Assembly: GCA_963542695.1 (NCBI GenBank)
Contig: CAUTYX010000015.1
Span: 1 to 34,426, forward strand
DNA: 34,426 nucleotides
Reading direction: 5' to 3'
From: RUG100 sp963542695
GTDB taxonomy: Bacteria; Bacillota; Clostridia; Peptostreptococcales; Anaerovoracaceae
The first letter of the stretch is position 1. Every line of letters begins with the position of its first letter. A model generated the notes under the pieces. It searched no databases, was not told the DNA's origin, and saw nothing but the letters and a program-made list of their open reading frames with translations. The translations under genes were made by a program, and so were the position numbers. Below are positions 14,911 to 23,204 of the stretch, in pieces.

Positions 14911-16328
14911 CTATACTTCCTTTAGAATCTGCATATACGTTTCGTAATAGCTTTTTTTGTTGCTTTTGGCAAGGCGATTGACGCTTTCGTATTCCGGATA
15001 TTTTCGACAGTTGCCACCTGGGAGTTGCACCACTTTTACTTGTACCATGCCCAGCGAGGTTTCTTCTGTTTCTATTTTCCGAGGAAGCATCCATCGTTTC
15101 ATTTTTTGCCACCGAATACCAATTGTCGATGTTTCCGTCAATAGGATTTCACCCATCTTAGGCAGTAATTCTTCATCGCAAAGAACGACGATTTCCGTTG
15201 CCGGCCGATTCTTTTTCATAAAAACCGGAACAAAATGAACGTCATTTGCACCGGCTTTAAACAACTGATCCATTACATGCCCCAGTATTTCTCCGGAAGC
15301 ATCATCGATATTGGTCTCAATGCGAATAATGCCATCTTTGGCATTTTCATCATCTACATTTTCTGCGCAGTCTTCCTGCGTTTTAGAAGCATTTTGCGGG
15401 GTTTCTTCAATGACCATCGCCCGCAGCAAACTAGGCCTTTTGTATTGCCTCTTGCCGGCACCAATGCCTATCTTTTCAATGGTAAAAGCAGAAGGCAACT
15501 GCCCTCCCGTTGATACCGCCGCCGCGATAGCCGCTCCCGTCGGTGTCACCAGCTCCCCCTTTACCGCCACTATTTCCAATGGCAGATGGTGGACGGCGGC
15601 AATGTTGGCAGTTGCCGGCACCGGGATGGGCAAAATCCCATGCTGCGCCCGAACAGTTCCCTGCCCCTCGCACAATTTCGGAATAATCACCTCTTCAATC
15701 TGTAAATCATTAAAGCAAACAGCCGCTGCAACAATATCCACAATAGAATCCACGGCGCCTACTTCGTGAAAATGCACCTGATCCATCGGCAATCCGTGAG
15801 CTTTTGACTCCCCTTGGGCTAGAATCTCAAAGATGCGTACTGCCAGGGCTTTGGCACCATCGGTTAGCTGTCCGGCTCCAATGATTTTTTGATATCTTCC
15901 AGACCGCGATGCACATGATGACCATGATTTTGGTCATCATGATTGCCGTGATGATAATGGTTATGTTTATGGTTATGATGGCCGTGTTGATGTTCATGGG
16001 GATGTCCATGCTCATCTTCATGATGACTATGTCCACCTTCATGGTCGTGGTCATGTTGGTGATTATGATTGTGTCCACGGAAAGAGTCATGGCCATGGAG
16101 GTATTCCATATCATGGTCAAAGTTTTCTTCCGCCAGCTCCACGGCAAAGTCACAGGCGTCAAGACCTGCTTTTGTAACACGACTAATATGAACTTTGTAT
16201 CCTTCTAATGGCAAACTGGCAAGAGCTTTTTCCAGCTTTTCTTTATCGGCTCCCAAATCCAGCAATGCCGCCACCGTCATATCGCCGCTGATGCCGGCAT
16301 TACACTCTAAATATAGCGTCTTTCCCAT
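14911..16328 (-). CDS. larC: Nickel-pincer cofactor cyclometallase LarC, read through a -1 frameshift
   Basis: LarC inserts nickel into the pincer cofactor used by lactate racemase (LarA) and related enzymes. Two frames together give about 473 residues. LarC1 (from 16328) begins MGKTLYLECNAGISGDMTVA. LarC2 (to 14911) includes VHFHEVGAVDSIVDIVAAAV, GELVTPTGAAIAA and IETNIDDASGEILG. They join at A6 (15885-15890) in ATC-AAA-AAA-TCA: reading on gives a stop at SLEPDS, while a -1 slip gives IIGAGQLTDGAKALAV and continues into LarC2. L. plantarum LarC is likewise made by programmed frameshift. An insertion of about 70 residues carries some 29 histidines. I start at the second ATG because AAAGGAG lies seven bases before it. 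LarA, LarB and LarE are not in the window. Confidence 0.85.
15885..15890 (-). other. A6 slippery site for -1 frameshifting in larC
   Basis: On the message strand this is ATC AAA AAA TCA. A one-base backward slip on AAA AAA changes the frame from LarC1 to LarC2. A purine stretch GGAAGA lies just upstream, and a perfect 10-bp hairpin (15914-15923 with 15932-15941) lies about 24 bases upstream. Any downstream stimulatory structure would need folding to see. Confidence 0.65.
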
Positions 16329-16349
16329 TGGCATTCTCCTTTATCGTTT

Positions 16350-17087
16350 TTACTCCATTTCCAGCTGATACATACACATGGCCGCTGCAGTGGGACCGGC
16401 AGTTTCTGTTCGCAAAATGGTTTTTCCAAGAGACACACTGACACCACCTGCAAAGACAATATGGCTGGCTTCTTCCTTTGAAAAACCACCTTCCGGACCA
16501 ATGACAATGGCAATTTTTTTCGGCTTTTCCGGCAAATTCTGCAGACATTGTTTGATGGTTACCTCTTCTTCATTTTCATAGGGAAACAGCATCAAATCAA
16601 ATTCACCGGCCAATGCCGGAATATCATCGGAATGAATGGCTTCGGTTACTTCCGGTATAACACCGCGCCTGCATTGTTTTGCCGCTTCCCTTGCAATGGC
16701 ATTGTAGCGAATAATTTTCCGGTTGTACTTGCCGTTATCCACTACCACACTGCGCATCATAAACACCGGTACTATCCGATGTACCCCCAGCTCGGTACAC
16801 TTTTGAATGACCTGATCCATTCGGTCGCCTTTGGCAACTCCTTGGTACAGGGTGATTTCCAGTTGAGGTTCTCTGGCAAACCGCTGTTTATCAATAATGG
16901 TTGCTTCTACCAGATGCTCATCCATAGACAGAATACGGCAGCGATACTCCCAGGCGGTAGAATCCGATACTTCTATTTCATCACCGATTCGCAGCCGCAA
17001 TACTTTTCGAATATGTTTTACATCATCGCCTTCTATCAAAATGACTTTTTCCAGCACCTGAGAAGCATCTACAAAAAACCTATGCAT
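16350..17087 (-). CDS. rsmE: 16S rRNA (uracil-1498-N3) methyltransferase
   Basis: A 245-residue SPOUT-class enzyme that methylates U1498 in the decoding centre of 16S rRNA, using S-adenosylmethionine. The N-terminal PUA-like domain begins MHRFFVDASQ and contains DDVKHIRKVLRLRIGDEIEV. The knotted catalytic domain follows, with YQGVAKGDRMDQVIQKCTEL, SVVVDNGK, the SAM-binding IGPEGGFSKEEA and the terminal LGKTILRTETAGPTA. The length is typical. Its ATG lies within the last codons of prmA (8-base overlap), with AAAGGTG upstream, so the two are translationally coupled. LarC starts 21 bases after its stop. Confidence 0.95.
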   Translation of the reverse strand: MHRFFVDASQVLEKVILIEGDDVKHIRKVLRLRIGDEIEVSDSTAWEYRCRILSMDEHLVEATIIDKQRFAREPQLEITLYQGVAKGDRMDQVIQKCTELGVHRIVPVFMMRSVVVDNGKYNRKIIRYNAIAREAAKQCRRGVIPEVTEAIHSDDIPALAGEFDLMLFPYENEEEVTIKQCLQNLPEKPKKIAIVIGPEGGFSKEEASHIVFAGGVSVSLGKTILRTETAGPTAAAMCMYQLEME

Positions 17088-18012
17088 AACACACCTTTAA
17101 GGCCACCCACTCGCCCTTTTCCTTTGCATCTACCACAGCCATACCGGACTCTTCAAAGGCTGCAGCTACCATATCTTTTTTTTCTGCTAAAATACCGGAA
17201 CAAATACAGCACCCGTCTTTTTCCAAATGTTTTGGAATGCTGGGAGCCAGCAAACACAGCAGCTCTGCCATTAAATTGGCAACGATAATATCGGCTTTAA
17301 AGTCAACGCCTTTCACCAAATCGCCTTCCAAAATCGTAACCACATCATCGCATTGATTGATGCACATATTTTCCCGGGCTACTTCCACAGCCACCGGATC
17401 AATATCAATACCCAGCACTTTTGGGGCGCCCAGCCTTGCCGCTGCAATAGCCAAAATCCCACTGCCGGTTCCAAGATCCAGCACGGATTTTTCAAAACAG
17501 CCTATTTCTTCCAAAAACAAAGCGCAAAGGGATGTGGTTTCGTGGGAACCGGTTCCAAAGGCCATACCGGGATCCAATATAATTTGCTTTTTCTCCGGTC
17601 CATAGAGAGCCGCTACGGCTGCTTCTTCCTCCCAGCTGGGACGTACCACCAAAGAGTCCGTAAGCTCCATAGTTTGGAATTTTTCTTTATAGGCGTTGAC
17701 CCAGTCTTCTTCATCTACACGATGCTCCGTTATCTCATATCTCCCATACATCTTACGGAGTTCTTCCATTTGCCGAATGCCGTCCTTTGTATCCTCAAAA
17801 AATACACAAACCTGTGGCTTTCCATTTTGCTTTTTTTCCGCAACAGCAGGTTCGATATAGTCCCATTCGTAAGATTCTTTTTTATCCATGATTTCATCTA
17901 TAATGGCATCATCGATAATTTCAGTGGATGTAATGCCCATCTCTGCCAATTGATAGGTAACGGTTTCGATATCCCCATGTTCTACTTGTATTCGCAGTTC
18001 TGTGTATTTCAT
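17080..18012 (-). CDS. prmA: Ribosomal protein L11 methyltransferase
   Basis: A 310-residue class I SAM-dependent methyltransferase that trimethylates ribosomal protein L11. The N-terminal substrate-recognition domain (1-90) contains IQVEHGDIETVTYQLAEMGI. The catalytic domain has the SAM loop LDLGTGSGILAIAAARLG, the acidic VLGIDIDPVAV and the catalytic-loop IVANLMAELL. Upstream, PGMAFGTGSHETTSLCALFL is highly characteristic of PrmA. The length matches the family (about 295-315). It starts nine bases after the stop of the macro-domain gene and overlaps rsmE, so the three genes and larC form one transcription unit. Confidence 0.95.
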   Translation of the reverse strand: MKYTELRIQVEHGDIETVTYQLAEMGITSTEIIDDAIIDEIMDKKESYEWDYIEPAVAEKKQNGKPQVCVFFEDTKDGIRQMEELRKMYGRYEITEHRVDEEDWVNAYKEKFQTMELTDSLVVRPSWEEEAAVAALYGPEKKQIILDPGMAFGTGSHETTSLCALFLEEIGCFEKSVLDLGTGSGILAIAAARLGAPKVLGIDIDPVAVEVARENMCINQCDDVVTILEGDLVKGVDFKADIIVANLMAELLCLLAPSIPKHLEKDGCCICSGILAEKKDMVAAAFEESGMAVVDAKEKGEWVALKVCYA

Positions 18013-18021
18013 CCTGCGGCC

Positions 18022-19023
18022 CTACTCTTCCTCCAAGTTTTGTAACAATGAATCGTATATACTTGCCATTTCCTCATCGTTATAGATGCAGAAAATAACA
18101 GTCATTCCACTTTCAGAGTTTTCTTTTAGCCAACGATCCACTGTTCTAACGGCAATGGCTGCCGCTTCCTTTTTCGGATACCCGAAAACACCTGTGGAAA
18201 TACAAGGAAAAGCTATGCTGAGCATTTCTGCTTCTGCCGCCAACTCCAGAGAGTTCCAGTAGCAGCTTTCCAACAGTTCTGCATCGGCTTCTGTGCCGGA
18301 GTAAATCGGACCTACGGTGTGAATGACGTATTCCGCCGGTAAATTATACCCCCAGGTCATCTTGGCATTTCCGGTCTTACAACCGTGTAAGCTGCGGCAT
18401 TCCTCCAACAATTCCGGACCCGCCGCCCGATGAATGGCACCGTCAACGCCACTTCCCCCAAGGAGCGTATTGTTGGCCGCGTTCACGATGGCATCCACAT
18501 CCAGTTGCGTAATGTCGCCTTCCAGTAACAGGATTTTGCTTTCCTGTGCCACAAAATCCAGCTGTTCATTTAACATCATAACCAATTCTCTTTCCAGCAC
18601 AAAGCCACTGTCCGACCAGGGATTCACAATGATGCCGGCAATTTCTTCCATATCACAAACATAACCAAAAATAGAATCAATGGTATCTGAAATCCAGCCT
18701 GTATCCAGATTTTCGTCATCCTGTTCCACCTCTTCTTGGTCTGTAAATACTGTCATCCAATATTTTCCTTCTTTATCTTCCAGCATATTCATCTGAAAGG
18801 ATACATCATCTCCATAGCTGACACCGTCAAGCTTCTTCTTTACATCATCTTCCTGCTCTACCGGAATGATAAAATGCCCCATTTCCAGAGCTCTGTCCAT
18901 AATGGCGGTTATAGCACCTTCAAAGGTGAAATCGTTTTCGTTTTTTGAAAATTCCTCAATGGCCTTTTTTATTGTTTGGTTTCCTTCAAGACCCGGCATG
19001 GTACTAATTGTTTCCTTTTTCAT
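18022..19023 (-). CDS. SseB-like N-terminal domain fused to a macro domain (ADP-ribose binding)
   Basis: A 333-residue fusion. Residues about 10-155 resemble an SseB N-terminal domain: GHFIIPVEQ, MTVFTDQEEVEQ, and GIIVNPWSDSGFVLERE. Residues about 162-330 form a MacroD-type macro domain with GDITQLDVDAIVNAAN (169-184), GGSGVDGAIHRAAG (189-202) and STGVFGYPKKEA (276-287). These are the loops that hold ADP-ribose. Such domains remove ADP-ribose from proteins or process O-acetyl-ADP-ribose, and the catalytic loop residues look intact. The SseB part probably supplies a protein-interaction or substrate-recognition surface, which is inference. The ATG has AAGGA seven bases upstream. It is the first gene of the prmA-rsmE-larC run. 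Confidence 0.85.
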   Translation of the reverse strand: MKKETISTMPGLEGNQTIKKAIEEFSKNENDFTFEGAITAIMDRALEMGHFIIPVEQEDDVKKKLDGVSYGDDVSFQMNMLEDKEGKYWMTVFTDQEEVEQDDENLDTGWISDTIDSIFGYVCDMEEIAGIIVNPWSDSGFVLERELVMMLNEQLDFVAQESKILLLEGDITQLDVDAIVNAANNTLLGGSGVDGAIHRAAGPELLEECRSLHGCKTGNAKMTWGYNLPAEYVIHTVGPIYSGTEADAELLESCYWNSLELAAEAEMLSIAFPCISTGVFGYPKKEAAAIAVRTVDRWLKENSESGMTVIFCIYNDEEMASIYDSLLQNLEEE

Positions 19024-19071
19024 ACGTTAATCCTTTTGTCTTTCTCTTTCTTCTGTCTTTAAAAATCTTCT

Positions 19072-20124
19072 TTATGCTTCGTGCTTCTTATATTTTTCCA
19101 CCAGTGCATCGGCTCGATCCCACTGGACAATCAGTTGTGGAATGATTTGATATACATCCCCTACAATACAGTAATGGGCGATGTCAAATATGGGTGCATG
19201 AGGATCGGTATTAATGGCCACAATCACTTGGGATTGTTCCACTCCGGCAGTAAATTGTAAGGCTCCGGATACACCACAGGTAATCAGCAGTTTGGGAGCA
19301 ATGGTGGTGCCTGTTTGTCCCACCTGCATTTCTTTGCCGGCCCATCCGGCATCCACCAGCTGCCTTGTAACACCAACAGCTCCACCGATTTTGTCAGCCA
19401 GCTGCTGCACCAAAGACAATCCTTCTTTATTTCCAAGACCCAGTCCTCCGCAAACGACACAATCTGCCGCCGCCAACTTCTTATGAACATCCGGCATTTG
19501 TTTATATTGGATATGGCGAATATTGCTTTTGGGGATATCTACAATCTGGGTCAAATCAATGGTCTGTATCTGTGCCGGAGTTTTCGCCTCTTTTGCACGC
19601 AATGCCTTTTTCATAATTCCCGGCCGCACTGTCGCCATTTGTGGCCGCATTTCTTTACAAACAATCGTTGCCAGCAGGCGCTCTCCAAAGGCCGGTTTAG
19701 TAATGTACAGCACATCTTCCTTCATTTCCATGGAAATGCCGTCTGCTGTCAAACCGGTATCTACCATAGCTGCCACCCGAGGTGCCAAATCTCTTCCCAG
19801 GAAAGTTGCTCCAAAAAGGAAGATTTCCGGCTGGTAACAAGAAATGGTCTTGGCAATTACCTTGGCGTAACTATCCGTCGCATACTTTTCCAAAAAAGGA
19901 CTTTCTGCAGCATAGATTTTATCTACGTCATAATGCCTGCACTCCTCTTTTACGGAGTCTGTCCGGCTGCCCAAGATTACCGCCGCCACCTTACCGCAAG
20001 GTGCCATTGTTTCTGCCAGCCGCTTTGCTTCGCCTAACAGTTCCAGGGTAACAGAGAGAAGCCCGTCTTTATCATATTGACAGAATACCCAAATTTCTCT
20101 ATTTACATTCTTTTTCGCTGTCAT
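19072..20124 (-). CDS. etfA: Electron transfer flavoprotein alpha subunit (copy 1)
   Basis: A 350-residue FAD-binding subunit of an ETF heterodimer that carries electrons to or from an acyl-CoA dehydrogenase. The C-terminal FAD domain is clear: GWAGKEMQVGQTGTTIAPKL, GVSGALQF, and VIVAINTDPHAPIFDIAHYC followed by IVGD. The N-terminal half contains FLFGATFLGRDLAPRVAA and VDTGLTADG, both typical. It is the last gene of the run etfB-etfA-acd-etfB-etfA, 22 bases after its partner etfB. The sequence differs widely from the second etfA at 22174, so the pairs are old paralogues and not a recent duplication. Confidence 0.93.
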   Translation of the reverse strand: MTAKKNVNREIWVFCQYDKDGLLSVTLELLGEAKRLAETMAPCGKVAAVILGSRTDSVKEECRHYDVDKIYAAESPFLEKYATDSYAKVIAKTISCYQPEIFLFGATFLGRDLAPRVAAMVDTGLTADGISMEMKEDVLYITKPAFGERLLATIVCKEMRPQMATVRPGIMKKALRAKEAKTPAQIQTIDLTQIVDIPKSNIRHIQYKQMPDVHKKLAAADCVVCGGLGLGNKEGLSLVQQLADKIGGAVGVTRQLVDAGWAGKEMQVGQTGTTIAPKLLITCGVSGALQFTAGVEQSQVIVAINTDPHAPIFDIAHYCIVGDVYQIIPQLIVQWDRADALVEKYKKHEA

Positions 20125-20146
20125 TTTGGTGGTTCCTCTCTTTTCT

Positions 20147-20944
20147 TTAAATGGCGTGAATCTGCTTTAACTCTGCCAACAAGCGACCGGCCATCTCTTC
20201 TGCATCATCGCTTTCAATGACCATTCCCTGTCTGGAAGATTCCGGCACAAAGGAGTCCACGACGTGGGTAGAAGATGCCTCAAAACCAACTTCTCCCGTA
20301 TCGACTCCGGCATCTTTGCAATCCCACTGCAAAACATTCTTTTCCTCATCTAAAATACGAGGCAGATACATGAGACGTGGATCATTTAATTCTTCCGTCA
20401 CCGTCAATACACACGGGAGCTTTACTTCCACCGTCTCTATCATACCATCCATCTGCTTGTCGCATACAATAGACTTTTTATCTTGGGCAAGTTCCATAGC
20501 CGTTACGGCTGTCACCTGATCTACCTGCAACAGCTCTGCCAATTCCGACCCCACCTGGGCAGTTTCCCCGTCAATGGCTTCTCGTCCTGCAATAACCAGA
20601 TCTGCTCCACCTAATTTTTTCACAGCGCAAGACAACGCATAAGCCGTTGCCGCCGTATCAGATTCTGCCAAGGCTTTGTCAGAAAGCAATACCGCCTTAT
20701 CGGCTCCCATGAAAAGACATTCCCACAGCATATTCACTGCCTGACCGGGCCCCATAGTTAGAGCCGTTACCTCTACATCTTTCAGCTTATCTTTGATGGT
20801 AAGAGCCGCCTCCAATCCATGAGCATCGCAAGGATTTAAAATACCGGGAACGCCCTCTCGCAGCAAGGATCCTGTCTTTTTATCAATCTTTACTTTCGTT
20901 CCGTCAGGTACTTGTTTTACACACACAATAATATGAAACGCCAT
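20147..20944 (-). CDS. etfB: Electron transfer flavoprotein beta subunit (copy 1)
   Basis: A 265-residue ETF beta subunit that pairs with the alpha subunit just downstream. Family features are the start MAFHIIVCVKQVPDGTKVKI, NPCDAHGLEAALTIKD, TMGPGQAVNMLWECLFMGAD, and the AGREAIDGETAQVGSELAEL loop. The DGxTAQVG form of that loop is associated with ETFs of the electron-bifurcating group. I chose ATG 20942-20944, with AAGGAG ten bases upstream. A longer in-frame extension upstream overlaps the end of the acyl-CoA dehydrogenase gene and is not conserved in the family. The gap to that gene is only 16 bases, so they are in one operon. Confidence 0.92.
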   Translation of the reverse strand: MAFHIIVCVKQVPDGTKVKIDKKTGSLLREGVPGILNPCDAHGLEAALTIKDKLKDVEVTALTMGPGQAVNMLWECLFMGADKAVLLSDKALAESDTAATAYALSCAVKKLGGADLVIAGREAIDGETAQVGSELAELLQVDQVTAVTAMELAQDKKSIVCDKQMDGMIETVEVKLPCVLTVTEELNDPRLMYLPRILDEEKNVLQWDCKDAGVDTGEVGFEASSTHVVDSFVPESSRQGMVIESDDAEEMAGRLLAELKQIHAI

Positions 20945-20960
20945 GCTTTTCTTTCTCCTT

Positions 20961-22094
20961 TTACAGTACATGTGCCGCAATAACCATCTTTTGTACTTCT
21001 GAAGTTCCTTCATAGATTTCTGTGACTTTGGCATCCCGCATCATCCGTTCTATAGGAAATTCTTTTGTGTATCCGTAGCCTCCATGGAACTGAACGCATT
21101 TAGTGGTAACATACATGGCGGTTTCTGACGCAAAAAGCTTTGCCATAGAAGCATTTTTCGTGAAGTTTTCTCCTCGATTTTTCATATCTGCCGCTTTGTA
21201 CATCAAAAGCCTTGCCGCTTCGATTTGGGTCGCCATATTGGCCATTTCAAACTGCAAGGCCTGCATCTTAGAAAGTGGTTTTCCGAATTGCTTTCTGGCA
21301 TTTAAAAAGTTCACCGTATCATCAAAGGCTTCTTGGGCAAGACCAATGGCTTGTGCGGCAATACCGATACGTCCACCATCCAAAGCGGCCATGGCAATCT
21401 TAAATCCCTGTCCCAGCTGCCCCAATACTCTGTCCTTTGGAATGCGACAATTGTGCAAGGTTAAATCCGTCATCGAAGACCCACACACTCCCATTTTGAT
21501 GTCTGTCTTTCCAACGCTAAACCCGGGATCATCTTTCTTGACAATAAAGGCTGTAATCCCATGATTTCCTTTGGATTTGTCCGTCATGGCCATTAAAAGA
21601 AACACATCAGCATATCCTCCATTGGTAATAAACGTCTTTGTTCCGTTTAGAACCCAGTAATCTCCGTCTTCTACCGCCTGGGTTTGCTGCCGGGCAGCAT
21701 CGGTTCCGGCATTGGGTTCTGTCAAAGCAAAGGCAGCCAACTGGCGGCCGGACAGCAGATCCGGTAAATATTTTTGCCGCTGCCCTTCATTTCCAAAATG
21801 GTAGATGGGCCACGTCGCCAGTGTGTGTGCAGCACAAACAACGGCTGTTGTGGCACAGGCTCTAGCCAATTCTTCAATAACGATTGCATACGTTGTGTAA
21901 TCGCCACCGGCACCACCGTATTCCTTTGGAAAAGGGATACTCATGAGCCCGTACTCTGCCATCTTTTCTACGTTTTCTGACGGAAAACGATGTTCTTCAT
22001 CAATTTGGGCAGCAATAGGTCGAAGGTATTTATCTGCAAAAGATTTTGCCATTTTTTGTACAAACAGGTGCTCTTTGGTGTGCTGAAAATCCAT
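20961..22094 (-). CDS. Short-chain acyl-CoA dehydrogenase
   Basis: A 377-residue FAD flavoenzyme of the acyl-CoA dehydrogenase family, close to the usual 379. Features are MDFQHTKEHLFVQKMAKSFA at the N terminus, FALTEPNAGTDA and the FITNGGYAD flavin-contacting stretches, AAQAIGLAQEAFDDT, and GGYGYTKEFPIERMMRDAKV. The catalytic glutamate is in EIYEGTSEVQ near the C terminus. Start ATG 22092-22094 has AAGGAGG just upstream. In anaerobes such enzymes usually run with ETF as enoyl-CoA reductases (butyryl-, acryloyl-, caffeyl- or arylacryloyl-CoA). The substrate cannot be decided here. It lies between two etfBA pairs, so either or both may be its electron donor. Confidence 0.92.
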   Translation of the reverse strand: MDFQHTKEHLFVQKMAKSFADKYLRPIAAQIDEEHRFPSENVEKMAEYGLMSIPFPKEYGGAGGDYTTYAIVIEELARACATTAVVCAAHTLATWPIYHFGNEGQRQKYLPDLLSGRQLAAFALTEPNAGTDAARQQTQAVEDGDYWVLNGTKTFITNGGYADVFLLMAMTDKSKGNHGITAFIVKKDDPGFSVGKTDIKMGVCGSSMTDLTLHNCRIPKDRVLGQLGQGFKIAMAALDGGRIGIAAQAIGLAQEAFDDTVNFLNARKQFGKPLSKMQALQFEMANMATQIEAARLLMYKAADMKNRGENFTKNASMAKLFASETAMYVTTKCVQFHGGYGYTKEFPIERMMRDAKVTEIYEGTSEVQKMVIAAHVL

Positions 22095-22116
22095 GACTCC
22101 TCCTTGTATTGACACA

Positions 22117-22144
22117 ACGGCATTCCCTCTAGAGGGAATGCCGT
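22117..22144. promoter_or_regulatory. Perfect 28-bp palindrome between etfA and acd
   Basis: ACGGCATTCCCTCT (22117-22130) and AGAGGGAATGCCGT (22131-22144) are perfect inverted copies with no spacer. On the minus strand no T-run follows, so it is not a normal terminator. As mRNA it would be a very stable intercistronic hairpin that could protect or separate transcript segments. As DNA it could be an operator for the downstream acd-etfBA genes. Confidence 0.5.
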
Positions 22145-22173
22145 CTTCCAGCTTGTTGTCTTACTGACTTAAA

Positions 22174-23193
22174 TTATTTTTTGCTGGCAAAGAACAGTTC
22201 CTCTGCCTTATCCCACTGTTTGATCAGTTCCGGTACGATTTGGAACATATCCCCGACAATATAGTAATCTGCCAGGTTGAAAATCGGTGCCAAGGGATCC
22301 TTATTAATGGCAACAATGACGCTTGATTTGTACATTCCCACATCAAACTGTGTTGTTCCCGATACACCGCAGGCAATAAACAGTTTTGGTGCTACGTTGT
22401 GACCGGTCTGTCCAATCTGCATGGATTGACCTACCCATCCGGCATTAACCGGAATTCGGCTGGCACCTACTGCACCACCGGCAACGTCTGCCAGTTCCTG
22501 CAACATCTTAAAACCTTTTTTGCCGCCGGCACCACGACCACCACAGATAATAATTTCTGCCTCTGTCAGTGGAATACCGTTGTCTCTCTCGTCAACGGTT
22601 TCCAAAATCTTTGTTCGGATATCTGTCTCTGTAAGGTCTGCCACAAGCTGGATAATCTTCCCGGTTGCATCCGCCTTATACTCGTTTCTGTTGACAACGC
22701 CGGAACGAACCGTCAGCATTTGTGGTCTTGCATTTTCACAGATGGTCCGGGACATCATGTCCTCACCATAGGCCGGCTTTGTCATTACCAGCAAGCCATT
22801 ATCCATAGCCATTTCCGTAACGTCGGCTGTCAGTCCCGTATGCACCTTTGCCGCCACTCTAGGAGCCAAATCCCTCCCAAGAAGCGTTCCTCCCAAAAGG
22901 AAGATTTCCGGGTGGTGCTGGGCTACTGCCTGGCTAACCACCTTGGCATACCCGTCGGTAGAATAGTTTTTCAACAACGGGCTTTCGGCAATGTAGGCAA
23001 TATCCGCACCGTAGCAAAAGCTCTCTTTGGCAACAGCCTGGCAATCTTCACCTAAGATTACGGCAGCGACTTTGCTGTCTTTATCACTTTCATTGGCCAG
23101 CTGTCTGGCTGCTCCCAATAACTCCAGGCTGATGCGAGACAACTGTCCGTCTTCTGTCTCCGCAAATACCCAAATATTTTTGTACTCTGTCAT
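22174..23193 (-). CDS. etfA: Electron transfer flavoprotein alpha subunit (copy 2)
   Basis: A 339-residue ETF alpha subunit. The FAD domain is well conserved: GWVGQSMQIGQTGHNVAPKL, GVSGTTQFDVG, and VIVAINKDPLAPIFNLADYY then IVGD. The N-terminal half has FLLGGTLLGRDLAPRVAAKV and VHTGLTADVT. This copy keeps the family-typical NKDPxAPIF where copy 1 has NTDPHAPIF. It follows its etfB partner by 11 bases and is separated from acd by a 28-bp palindrome. A ribosome binding site GGAG lies upstream of ATG 23191-23193. No ferredoxin domain is fused at the N terminus. Confidence 0.94.
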   Translation of the reverse strand: MTEYKNIWVFAETEDGQLSRISLELLGAARQLANESDKDSKVAAVILGEDCQAVAKESFCYGADIAYIAESPLLKNYSTDGYAKVVSQAVAQHHPEIFLLGGTLLGRDLAPRVAAKVHTGLTADVTEMAMDNGLLVMTKPAYGEDMMSRTICENARPQMLTVRSGVVNRNEYKADATGKIIQLVADLTETDIRTKILETVDERDNGIPLTEAEIIICGGRGAGGKKGFKMLQELADVAGGAVGASRIPVNAGWVGQSMQIGQTGHNVAPKLFIACGVSGTTQFDVGMYKSSVIVAINKDPLAPIFNLADYYIVGDMFQIVPELIKQWDKAEELFFASKK

Positions 23194-23204
23194 GATACAC
23201 TCCT

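Noticed and set aside
14757..14981. Plus-strand frame containing SAGALVAKAPLAGKGA
   Set aside because: It has no start with a ribosome binding site, starts within the terminator region and runs antisense into larC.
15827..16208. Met/Ile-rich frames overlapping the larC histidine region on both strands
   Set aside because: They are shadows of the CAT/CAC repeats that encode the histidine run.
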